Shown here one piece after another: positions 1-7,300 of a DNA stretch of 64,000 nucleotides (within the stretch, counting starts at the first letter, position 1; every line of letters starts with the position of its first letter). The DNA comes from Streptomyces mashuensis (lineage in GTDB: Bacteria > Actinomycetota > Actinomycetes > Streptomycetales > Streptomycetaceae). The notes under the pieces are model-generated. The model was given only the letters and a program-made list of their open reading frames with translations. It was not told the DNA's origin and ran no database searches. The translations under genes were made by a program, and so were the position numbers. The stretch covers positions 558,001 through 622,000 of the forward strand of contig NZ_BNBD01000002.1 in assembly GCF_014654785.1 (NCBI RefSeq), given 5' to 3'.

Positions 1-886
1 GGGAGAGGCGCGGCACGGGGCGGGGTGCGCCGGGGGTGGTGGTGTCGTCGAGCCAGACGGCGCACCAGTCGGCGAGGCGGGGGACGGCGAGCTGGGTGGC
101 GAGGGCGGCGACGGTGTCCTCGTCGAACTGGCCGGCGAGCAGCTCGGACGCCTCGGCGAGGAAGGACAGGGCGCGGTGGTGACCGCGCTCGGCGGAGCGG
201 CGGGCGGTGGCGAGGAGGGGGACGGGCGGGACGCCGGGGGCGAGGGCCTCGGCGGCGTCGAGGTCGCGCAGCAGGGCGTGCTCGCAGAGGGTGTCGGCGT
301 CGCGGGGGCCGGGCTGCGCGGGGAGGTGGAACCAGACGGTCTTGTCGGTGCGCCGGTAGGCGGTGCCCCAGGTCTCGGCGAGCTCGGCGACGAGACGGAG
401 GCCCTGCCCGCTGTGGGCGCCGTGGGGGGTGCCGTCGGGGGCGCCGTCGGGTGGTGCGTCGCCGCGGAGGTCGGTGGGGCGGGGGCCGGGACGGTCGTCG
501 GACGGGCAGCGGGGGCGGGCCCGGAACTGGCGGGCCGGGTGGTGGTCGGTGACCTCCACGACGAGGTTGCCGCCGCGGGCCGGGTCGAGGCGGCACTCCA
601 GGTCGACGGAGGTGCCGGCGTGCACCACGGCGTTGGTGACGAGTTCGCTGACGAGGAGGGTGGCGTCGTCGGTGGTGACGGCGTGGGTGTTCCAGCCGGT
701 GAGGACCGACCGCACGAAGCGGCGGGCGGCGGAGGGCGCCAGGGCGTTGCCGGGCAGGCTGGTGCGGGCCGTGGGCGTGGGGTCGGGTGCGGGGGTGGGT
801 ACGGGTACGGGTACGGGCGCGGCGGAGCCCCGGCCCGGGGAGCCGGCGGCGTCGCCGTGCTCCCTGTCCGTCGGTGGTGTCCTCAC
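1..886 (-). CDS. ATP-binding SpoIIE-family phosphatase, N-terminal part (runs off left edge)
   Basis: The reverse strand is open from the GTG at 886 to the window edge (about 295 codons). After a Pro/Val-rich linker comes an RsbW-like HATPase domain: N-box SELVTNAVVHAG (around 620-655), a VTDHHP stretch matching the G1 position, and HSGQGLRLVAELAETWG (around 370-415), the usual last motif of anti-sigma-type ATPases. The next segment (SFLAEASELLAGQFD ... RLADWCAVWLDD) resembles the start of the GAF region that precedes a PP2C/SpoIIE phosphatase in streptomycete proteins of this class. These proteins control sigma factors by partner switching. The GTG at 886 has AGGA eight bases upstream; an in-frame ATG at 937 has a poorer site. 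The phosphatase domain itself is not visible, so that part of the call rests on the usual architecture. Confidence 0.75.
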   Translation of the reverse strand, partial: MRTPPTDREHGDAAGSPGRGSAAPVPVPVPTPAPDPTPTARTSLPGNALAPSAARRFVRSVLTGWNTHAVTTDDATLLVSELVTNAVVHAGTSVDLECRLDPARGGNLVVEVTDHHPARQFRARPRCPSDDRPGPRPTDLRGDAPPDGAPDGTPHGAHSGQGLRLVAELAETWGTAYRRTDKTVWFHLPAQPGPRDADTLCEHALLRDLDAAEALAPGVPPVPLLATARRSAERGHHRALSFLAEASELLAGQFDEDTVAALATQLAVPRLADWCAVWLDDTTTPGAPRPVPRLS

Positions 887-1106
887 GGTGATGTCCTCAC
901 GGTGACGCTCCTGACCGCTCACGGCATGGTGCGGCATTCACCACCGACAGAGTGACAGACGGTTCGCGCTCAGGGGCGCGGAGTCCCGTAAGTGAGCCTC
1001 TAAGGGTGGGGGCACTGCCGTTCGGCCGGGGGCGGGGGACCACCGGGAGGGGGTGCGGCCGGGGCGGCCGGAGGAGGGCGGACGGGCCGGGCCGCCCGCC
1101 CGGACC

Positions 1107-2996
1107 TCACGCTTCGCGCGCGCCCTCGTACATCTCCTCGATGAGGTCCTTGTACTGGCGCTCGACGACCGGCCGCTTGAGCTTGAGGCTGGGCGTCAAC
1201 TCGCCGTGCTCCACATCGAGGTCGCGGGGCAGCAGCCGGAACTTCTTGACGGTCTGCCAGCGCTGCAGCCCGGCATTGAGGTCGCGGACATAGCCCTCGA
1301 CCATCTCGACCGTGCGCGGGTCGTCGACCACCTCGGCGTACGACTTGCCGGCCATGCCCTGCTCCTTGGCCCAGTCGAGGAGCGACGGGCCGTCGAGGGC
1401 GATGAGGGCGGAGCAGAAGTTCCGGTCGGCGCCGTGCACCAGGATGTTGGAGACGTAGGGGCACAGGGCCTTGAAGCGGCCCTCGATCTCGGCGGGGGCG
1501 ACGTACTTGCCGCCCGACGTCTTGATGAGGTCCTTCTTCCGGTCGGTGATGCGCAGATAGCCGTCGGGCGAGAGCTCGCCGATGTCGCCGGTGTGGAACC
1601 AGCCGTCGGACTCCAGAACCTCGGCGGTGCGCTCCGGCTGGCCGTGGTAGCCCTCCATGACGCCGGGGCTGCGCAGCAGGATCTCGCCGTCGTCGGCGAT
1701 GCGCACCTCGGTGCCGGGCAGGGGCTTGCCGACGGTGCCGGTGCGGTAGGCCTCGCCGGGGTTGACGAGGTTGGCGGCGCTGGTCTCCGTGAGGCCGTAA
1801 CCCTCCAGGATGTGGATGCCGGCGCCGGAGAAGAAGTAGCCGATCTCGGGGGCGAGGGCGGAGGCGCCGGAGACGCAGGCGCGCAGCCGGCCGCCGAACG
1901 CCTGGCGGATCTTGGCGTAGACGAGGACGTCGGCGATGCGGTGCTGGGCGGCGAGGGCGAACGGCACGGAGCGGGTGCCGGTGCGGCGGAAGTTCTCCTG
2001 GGACGTCTTGGCGTAGGCACGGGCCACCTCGGCGGCCCAGCGGAAGATCCGGTACTTGGCGGGGCCGCCCTCGCGGGCCTTCGTGGCGACGCCGTTGTAG
2101 ACCTTCTCGAAGATGCGGGGCACCGCGGCCATGTAGGTGGGCCGGACCACCGGCAGATTCTCTATGATCTTGTCGACGCGGCCGTCGACGGCGGTGATGT
2201 GCCCGACGCTGATCTGGCCGGCCGTGAGCACCTTGCCGAAGACGTGCGCGAGGGGCAGCCACAGGTACTGCACGTCCTGCGGCTCGACCAGGCCGGTGGC
2301 GTGGATGGCGCGGCCCATGTACGCCCAGGCGTCGTGCCGCAGGCGGACGCCCTTGGGACGGCCGGTGGTGCCGGAGGTGTAGATGAGGGTGGCCAGCTGC
2401 TCGGGGCGCAGGGCGGCGATGCGCTCGCGCACGGCCTCCGGGTGCTGCTCCAGGTGGGCGGCGCCGCGCTTCTCCAGCTCGGCGAGGGTGAGCAGCCAGC
2501 CCTCGGGGTCGCCCTCGGCGGGCTCGGCACCGGCCGGGTCGATCACCACGACGTGCGCGAGGCCGGGCAGGTCGGCGCGGCACTGGCGGGCCTTGGCGAC
2601 CTGGGCGGCGTCCTCGGCGATCAGCACCCGGCAGCCGGCGTCGGAGAGCATGTACGCCGTCTCCTCGGCGTTCGTGCTCGGGTAGACGGGGGTGTTGGCC
2701 GCGCCGGCGCACATGATGCCGAGGTCGGAGAGGATCCAGTCGAGCCGGGTGTTGGAGGCGAGGGCGACCCGCTCCTCGGGAAGTATGCCCAGGTCGATGA
2801 GGCCGGCGGCGATGCCGAAGACCCGGTCGGCGGCCTGCCGCCAGGTGAGCGACTCCCAGTCGTCGGGGCCCTGCCCGGAGGCGGACGGGACGGGGCGGCG
2901 GTACGCCTCGGCGTCGGGGGTGGCCTCGATGCGCTCCAGGAAGAGGTGCGCCACGGAGGGCGGGCGGTTCTCGATCAAAGCCTGCGTGTCCGTCAC
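1107..2996 (-). CDS. fadD: Long-chain fatty acid--CoA ligase (AMP-dependent synthetase)
   Basis: This 629-residue enzyme activates fatty acids with ATP and CoA through an acyl-adenylate. The adenylate-forming motifs are all present in order: LIYTSGTTGRPKGV (phosphate-binding loop, about residue 210), GYGLTET (about 400), GWFHTGDIG (about 470) and ITDRKKDLIKTSGGKYVAP (hinge and catalytic Lys region, about 485). The length is usual for long-chain ligases of this group. The start is a GTG at 2996 with GGAGG upstream. It is transcribed alone: a promoter lies at 3056-3084 and the lepA terminator isolates it from the gene before. Family-level identification is certain; chain-length preference cannot be read from sequence. 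Confidence 0.93.
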   Translation of the reverse strand: MTDTQALIENRPPSVAHLFLERIEATPDAEAYRRPVPSASGQGPDDWESLTWRQAADRVFGIAAGLIDLGILPEERVALASNTRLDWILSDLGIMCAGAANTPVYPSTNAEETAYMLSDAGCRVLIAEDAAQVAKARQCRADLPGLAHVVVIDPAGAEPAEGDPEGWLLTLAELEKRGAAHLEQHPEAVRERIAALRPEQLATLIYTSGTTGRPKGVRLRHDAWAYMGRAIHATGLVEPQDVQYLWLPLAHVFGKVLTAGQISVGHITAVDGRVDKIIENLPVVRPTYMAAVPRIFEKVYNGVATKAREGGPAKYRIFRWAAEVARAYAKTSQENFRRTGTRSVPFALAAQHRIADVLVYAKIRQAFGGRLRACVSGASALAPEIGYFFSGAGIHILEGYGLTETSAANLVNPGEAYRTGTVGKPLPGTEVRIADDGEILLRSPGVMEGYHGQPERTAEVLESDGWFHTGDIGELSPDGYLRITDRKKDLIKTSGGKYVAPAEIEGRFKALCPYVSNILVHGADRNFCSALIALDGPSLLDWAKEQGMAGKSYAEVVDDPRTVEMVEGYVRDLNAGLQRWQTVKKFRLLPRDLDVEHGELTPSLKLKRPVVERQYKDLIEEMYEGAREA

Positions 2997-3023
2997 GGCA
3001 TCCTCCGGGGGCGCTTCGCTGCT

Positions 3024-3041
3024 GGTGACTCGCCAGTAACC
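3024..3041. promoter_or_regulatory. Palindromic operator candidate in the fadD leader
   Basis: GGTGACT-CGCC-AGTAACC is an 18-bp inverted repeat with one mismatched pair. It lies just downstream of the predicted fadD transcription start and upstream of the ribosome-binding site, where a repressor would block transcription. Its size and symmetry are typical of TetR-family operators, common regulators of acyl-CoA genes. No regulator gene is adjacent. Confidence 0.45.
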
Positions 3042-3055
3042 TTCAAGCAGTGATC

Positions 3056-3084
3056 AGGGTAGAGCCGTCCGGCTCATTGCGTAA
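3056..3084 (-). promoter_or_regulatory. Predicted fadD promoter
   Basis: Reading on the minus strand, TTACGC (3084-3079) and TACCCT (3061-3056) are separated by 17 bases, a fair match to the vegetative sigma consensus. The spacer contains a small inverted repeat GAGCCG/CGGCTC (3062-3075). The predicted start is about 50 bases upstream of the fadD GTG. Confidence 0.45.
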
Positions 3085-3150
3085 GAGCCTGTGGACAAAC
3101 AGCCGCCGGCACCGGTTCCGGCGGCCACCCGTCCGGGTGTGGACAAGCGA

Positions 3151-3180
3151 CGTGCCCGCCCCCGGGAGAGGGCGGGCACG
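3151..3180 (-). terminator. lepA terminator
   Basis: A perfect 11-bp stem, CGTGCCCGCCC paired with GGGCGGGCACG, with an 8-base loop, begins about 20 bases past the lepA stop. There is no U-tract, which is usual for streptomycete terminators. Confidence 0.65.
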
Positions 3181-3201
3181 TTCCGCATAGGGGGGCCGGG
3201 A

Positions 3202-5073
3202 CTACTTCTTGGCCTTGTCCCCGCCGTCGGACTCGCTGGACAGCACGGCGATGAAGGCGTCCTGCGGCACCTCCACGTTGCCGACCATCTTCATCCGCTT
3301 CTTGCCTTCCTTCTGCTTCTCCAGCAGCTTCCGCTTACGGGAGATGTCACCGCCGTAGCACTTCGCGAGGACGTCCTTGCGGATGGCGCGGATCGTCTCG
3401 CGGGCGATGACACGGGAGCCGATGGCGGCCTGCACCGGCACCTCGAAGTTCTGCCGCGGGATGAGCTCCTTCAGGCGCGAGACCAGGCGCACACCGTACG
3501 CGTAGGCCTTGTCCTTGTGGGTGATCGCGGAGAACGCGTCGACCTTGTCGCCGTGCAGCAGGATGTCGACCTTGACCAGCTCGCTGTTCTGCTCGCCGGT
3601 GGGCTCGTAGTCCAGCGAGGCGTAGCCGCGGGTCTTGGACTTCAGCTGGTCGAAGAAGTCGAAGACGACCTCGGCGAGCGGCAGGGTGTAGCGGATCTCG
3701 ACGCGGTCCTCGGAGAGGTAGTCCATGCCGAGCAGCACACCGCGGCGGGTCTGGCACAGCTCCATGATCGCGCCGATGAACTCGCTGGGCGCCAGGATCG
3801 TGGCCCGCACCACCGGCTCGTACACCTCGTCGATCTTGCCGACGGGGAACTCGGAGGGGTTGGTCACCGTGTGCTCGGTGCCGTCCTCCATGATCACGCG
3901 GTAGACCACGTTGGGGGCGGTGGCGATCAGGTCGAGGCCGAACTCGCGCTCCAGGCGCTCCCGGATGACCTCCAGGTGCAGCAGGCCGAGGAAGCCGACA
4001 CGGAAACCGAAGCCGAGGGCGGCGGACGTCTCCGGCTCGTACACCAGCGCGGCGTCGTTGAGCTGGAGCTTGTCCAGGGCCTCGCGCAGCTCCGGGTAGT
4101 CCGAGCCGTCGAGGGGGTAGAGGCCGGAGAACACCATGGGCTTCGGGTCCTTGTACCCGCCCAGGGCCTCGGTGGCACCGCCGTGCAGCTGGGTGATCGT
4201 GTCACCCACCTTCGACTGGCGGACGTCCTTCACACCCGTGATCAGGTAGCCCACCTCGCCGACGGACAGGCCGTCGGCCGGGGTCATCTCCGGCGAGTTG
4301 GTGCCGATCTCCAGCAGCTCGTGGGCGGCGCCGGTCGACATCATCCTGATGCGCTCGCGCTTGCGGAGGGTGCCGTCGACGACCTTCACGTACGTGACCA
4401 CGCCCCGGTAGGCGTCGTACACCGAGTCGAAGATCATCGCGCGGGCGGGGGCGTCCTTGACACCGACCGGGGCCGGGACGGTCGCGACCACGCGGTCGAG
4501 CAGCTCCTCCACGCCCACACCGGTCTTCGCCGAGACCCGCAGCACGTCCTCCGGCTCGCAGCCGACCAGGTTGGCCAGCTCCGCGGCGAACTTCTCGGGC
4601 TGCGCGGCCGGCAGGTCGATCTTGTTGAGCACCGGGATGATCGTGAGGTCGTTCTCCATCGCCAGGTAGAGGTTGGCGAGGGTCTGGGCCTCGATGCCCT
4701 GCGCGGCGTCCACCAGGAGGATGCAGCCCTCGCACGCCGCGAGGGAGCGGGACACCTCGTAGGTGAAGTCCACGTGGCCCGGCGTGTCGATCATGTTGAG
4801 GATGTGGGTGGCGCCCGCACCCTCGCCCTGGGTCGGCGCCCAGGGCAGCCGGACGGCCTGGGACTTGATCGTGATGCCGCGCTCGCGCTCGATGTCCATC
4901 CGGTCGAGGTACTGCGCGCGCATCTGCCGCTGGTCGACCACGCCGGTCAGCTGAAGCATCCGGTCGGCGAGCGTCGACTTGCCGTGGTCGATGTGCGCGA
5001 TGATGCAGAAATTACGGATCAGAGCCGGGTCGGTACGGCTCGGCTCGGGCACGTTGGTAGGGGTCGCGGGCAC
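3202..5073 (-). CDS. lepA: Elongation factor 4 (LepA), ribosomal back-translocase GTPase
   Basis: LepA is a translational GTPase that acts on stalled or mistranslocated ribosomes. The 623-residue product carries the G1 motif AHIDHGKST (about residues 21-29), the switch-I signature RERGITIK, G3 DTPGHVDF and G4 NKIDLP, followed by the elongation-factor domains and the LepA-specific C-terminal domain ending in a Lys-rich tail ([16 protein letters not shown]). The frame stays open upstream to 5586, but that stretch is antisense to rpsT and has no LepA similarity. The GTG at 5073 gives the start [20 protein letters not shown], as in other Streptomyces LepA. It is divergent from rpsT. Confidence 0.97.
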   Translation of the reverse strand: MPATPTNVPEPSRTDPALIRNFCIIAHIDHGKSTLADRMLQLTGVVDQRQMRAQYLDRMDIERERGITIKSQAVRLPWAPTQGEGAGATHILNMIDTPGHVDFTYEVSRSLAACEGCILLVDAAQGIEAQTLANLYLAMENDLTIIPVLNKIDLPAAQPEKFAAELANLVGCEPEDVLRVSAKTGVGVEELLDRVVATVPAPVGVKDAPARAMIFDSVYDAYRGVVTYVKVVDGTLRKRERIRMMSTGAAHELLEIGTNSPEMTPADGLSVGEVGYLITGVKDVRQSKVGDTITQLHGGATEALGGYKDPKPMVFSGLYPLDGSDYPELREALDKLQLNDAALVYEPETSAALGFGFRVGFLGLLHLEVIRERLEREFGLDLIATAPNVVYRVIMEDGTEHTVTNPSEFPVGKIDEVYEPVVRATILAPSEFIGAIMELCQTRRGVLLGMDYLSEDRVEIRYTLPLAEVVFDFFDQLKSKTRGYASLDYEPTGEQNSELVKVDILLHGDKVDAFSAITHKDKAYAYGVRLVSRLKELIPRQNFEVPVQAAIGSRVIARETIRAIRKDVLAKCYGGDISRKRKLLEKQKEGKKRMKMVGNVEVPQDAFIAVLSSESDGGDKAKK

Positions 5074-5174
5074 GCAGGATCCATTCGGTGACACTGGCCG
5101 CTGCCGGCCAGTCTCGACGGGAGTCGGGATATACGGCCCCTCCATGCTCCCATGAGCAGCGGGTACGGTCCGGT

Positions 5175-5204
5175 TTGGGCGGCCGATGGGCGTGCTGGTA
5201 GCCT
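5175..5204 (+). promoter_or_regulatory. Predicted rpsT promoter
   Basis: TTGGGC (5175-5180) and TAGCCT (5199-5204), 18 bases apart, resemble a vegetative promoter. The predicted start is about 70 bases upstream of rpsT, in the lepA/rpsT divergent region. Confidence 0.4.
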
Positions 5205-5280
5205 GGTGCACTGTGCCTGGCGTGCCCTCTTGCGCGCACAGGCACCGTTTCACATCCAACGCACCTGAAAAGGCTTTTTC

Positions 5281-5550
5281 GTGGCGAACATCAAGTCCCA
5301 GATGAAGCGGATCAAGACCAACGAGAAGGCGCGCCTGCGCAACAAGGCCGTCAAGTCCGAGGTCAAGACCTACATCCGCTCGGCCCGTGAGGCGATTGCC
5401 GCCGGCGACGTGGAGAAGGCCACCGCCGCCGTCGCCCTGGCCGGCAAGAAGCTGGACAAGGCCGCCAGCAAGGGCGTCATCCACAAGAACGCCGCCGCCA
5501 ACAAGAAGTCGGCGCTGGCCAAGCAGGCCGCCTCCCTCAAGGCTGCCTGA
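5281..5550 (+). CDS. rpsT: 30S ribosomal protein S20
   Basis: This is a small basic protein of 89 residues, rich in Lys and Ala, that binds 16S rRNA early in 30S assembly. The N-terminus [20 protein letters not shown] and the C-terminal [15 protein letters not shown] are hallmarks of S20. It starts with GTG at 5281; the AAAAGG upstream is a modest ribosome-binding site. It stands alone, divergent from lepA and convergent with holA, and ends before a strong shared terminator at 5761-5811. Lone rpsT next to holA and lepA is a widely conserved arrangement. Confidence 0.98.
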   Translation: MANIKSQMKRIKTNEKARLRNKAVKSEVKTYIRSAREAIAAGDVEKATAAVALAGKKLDKAASKGVIHKNAAANKKSALAKQAASLKAA

Positions 5551-5953
5551 GTCTCGACCTCGGCCCCGTACCTCGTATGGGGCCACCCCGGGGCCTGATC
5601 CTCATGCCCCACCCCGCCGGAGCGGGTCCAGCGGACCCTCTCAACCGCTCCGCCCCGGCACCCCTGGCGCGGCTCCGCCCGCGCACCACGCGCCGCACGC
5701 GGCCTGCGTTCGCCACGCGGGTGCGGCGCACCGGGCCTCTCCGAGGCCCACAGGAACAACGCCGAAGGCCCTGCGCCCGTCCCTCCCCAGGACGGGCACA
5801 GGGCCTTCGGGCTTTGTGGGGGTGGGGAGGGGGTGGGGCGGGGGTTCGTGGCCGCGGCGTGGGCCCTCCCTCCTCCCGGCCGGGCGGTTTTCCGCCCTGT
5901 GGCTGAGAGCCCCTCCCCCGCTCCCTGCCTGCCAAGTCTTTCCGCGGCCCCGG
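5551..5953. other. Non-coding convergent region between rpsT and holA
   Basis: This 403-base stretch has no credible gene: the open frames crossing it are biased-composition shadows rich in Pro and Arg with no start context. It holds the large stem-loop at 5761-5811 and G-rich tracts. I see nothing else. Confidence 0.6.
5761..5811. terminator. Bidirectional terminator between rpsT and holA
   Basis: A 22-bp stem (5761-5782 with 5790-5811, one internal mismatch) has a 7-base loop. The sequence GCCGAAGGCCCTG pairs with CAGGGCCTTCGGG, followed by CTTTGT on the plus strand. It suits both converging genes, though it lies about 140 bases from the holA stop. Confidence 0.75.
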
Positions 5954-6940
5954 TCAGGACCGGGCCCGGGCCGCGCGGGCCACCGCGACGACGGCCTTCT
6001 CCAAGGCGTACTCCGGGTCGTCACCGCCACCCTTCACGCCCGCGTCCGCCTCCGCGACCGCACGCAGCGCAGCCGCCACACCGTCCGGCGTCCAGCCACG
6101 CATCTGCTGCCGCACCCGGTCGATCTTCCACGGCGGCATGCCCAGCTCCCGCGCCAGATCCGCCGGACGCGCACCCCGCGGCGCCGACGCCAGCTTGCCG
6201 ATCGACCGCACACCCTGGGCCAGAGCACTCGTGATCAACACAGGTGCCACACCCGTGGCGATCGCCCACCGCAGAGCCTCCAGCGCCTCCGCCGCCCGGC
6301 CCTCCACCGCCCGGTCCGCGACCGTGAAGCTGGACGCCTCCGCACGCCCCGTGTAGTACCGGGCGACCACCGCCTCGTCGACCATGCCCTCGACATCGGC
6401 CACCAGCTGCGCACACGCACTCGCCAGCTCCCGCAGATCACTGCCGATCGCATCCACCAGGGCCTGGCACGCCTCCGGCGTCGCCTGCCGGCCCGCCGCC
6501 CGGAACTCCGACCGCACGAACGTCAGCCGGTCGGCCGGCTTCGTCATCTTCGGGCAGGCCACCTCCCGGGCCCCCGCCTTGCGCGCCGCATCCAGCAGAC
6601 CCTTGCCCTTGGCCCCGCCCGCATGCAGCAGAACCAGCGTGATCTCCTCGGCCGGCGCCCCCAGATAACCCTTGACGTCCTTGATCGTGTCGGCGGACAG
6701 GTCCTGCGCATTGCGGACGATCACCACCTTCCGCTCGGCGAACAGCGACGGGCTGGTCAGCTCCGCCAGCGTGCCGGGCTGGAGCGCGTCGGGCGTCAGA
6801 TCCCGTACGTCGGTGTCCGCGTCCGCCGCGCGGGCCGCGGCCACCACCTCCTGCACGGCACGGTCCAGCAGGAGGTCCTCCTGGCCCACCGCGAGCGTGA
6901 CGGGGGCGAGCGGGTCGTCGGTTGCAGTCTTCTTGGGCAT
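5954..6940 (-). CDS. holA: DNA polymerase III delta subunit
   Basis: Delta is the clamp-loader subunit that opens the beta sliding clamp. The 328-residue product begins MPKKTATDDPLAPVTLAVGQ, shows the delta-type N-terminal fold (VGQEDLLLDRAVQEVV, then SLFAERKVVIVRNAQ), and ends in the alpha-helical collar region (LRWAIATGVAPVLITSALAQ ... GMPPWKIDRVRQQ). I chose the ATG at 6940, preceded by GGAGG, over upstream in-frame ATGs at 6955 and 7003 that add non-conserved residues. It is divergent from the small gene at 7013. Confidence 0.93.
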   Translation of the reverse strand: MPKKTATDDPLAPVTLAVGQEDLLLDRAVQEVVAAARAADADTDVRDLTPDALQPGTLAELTSPSLFAERKVVIVRNAQDLSADTIKDVKGYLGAPAEEITLVLLHAGGAKGKGLLDAARKAGAREVACPKMTKPADRLTFVRSEFRAAGRQATPEACQALVDAIGSDLRELASACAQLVADVEGMVDEAVVARYYTGRAEASSFTVADRAVEGRAAEALEALRWAIATGVAPVLITSALAQGVRSIGKLASAPRGARPADLARELGMPPWKIDRVRQQMRGWTPDGVAAALRAVAEADAGVKGGGDDPEYALEKAVVAVARAARARS

Positions 6941-7012
6941 CGCCTCCAGCATCCCACGCACCCCGGACACACCCGCCCGCACGCCCGCGGAACCATGCCG
7001 CACAATGGGCGG

Positions 7013-7300
7013 GTGATCAGCGCTTCTTCATACTCTTCCGCGTTCAGTGACTCCTCCGATTCCGTACGCCACCTGCTCGTCCTCCCCGACCGGGAGACCG
7101 CCGACGAGGTGGCCGACGAAGCGGGCCGCCGCTTCGGCCTCGACGACGACCCGCAGGTGGTCCGCGAGGCCCTGGCCGGCGAGGACGACGCCGAGGACGC
7201 CCAGTGGCTGGTCGTCGTGGAGGACCCGGACGGCGAACTGAACCTCCGCGAGCTCCGCGAACTGGCCGAGGAGTACGACGGCTGGCTCGAGACCGAGTGA
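7013..7300 (+). CDS. Small acidic conserved protein, possibly RraB-like
   Basis: This is an acidic 95-residue protein with blocks VRHLLVLPDRETADEVADEA, EDAQWLVVVEDPD and LAEEYDGWLE. The alternation of a strand-like block, Ala-rich helix and acidic tail recalls RNase E inhibitor RraB and related small folds, but the match is weak and I do not assign that function. The start may be GTG at 7013 or ATG at 6995. It is divergent from holA. Its 3' part lies antisense to the extended comEC reading frame by about 257 bases, which suggests that one of the two ends is mis-set. Codon use (G/C third positions) looks genuine. Confidence 0.65.
   Translation: MISASSYSSAFSDSSDSVRHLLVLPDRETADEVADEAGRRFGLDDDPQVVREALAGEDDAEDAQWLVVVEDPDGELNLRELRELAEEYDGWLETE

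Noticed and set aside
796..815. GTACGG repeats as a regulatory element
   Set aside because: They fall inside the phosphatase gene and simply encode a Val-Pro run.
25..955. Plus-strand frames across the left end
   Set aside because: Arg/Gly-rich composition with no motif, while the opposite strand encodes a recognisable HATPase domain.
1053..3053. Long plus-strand frame across fadD
   Set aside because: Low-complexity Val/Gly/Leu mirror of fadD; high GC keeps opposite frames open.
5074..5586. Longer LepA N-terminus reaching 5586
   Set aside because: Antisense to rpsT and without LepA similarity; the family start is at 5073.
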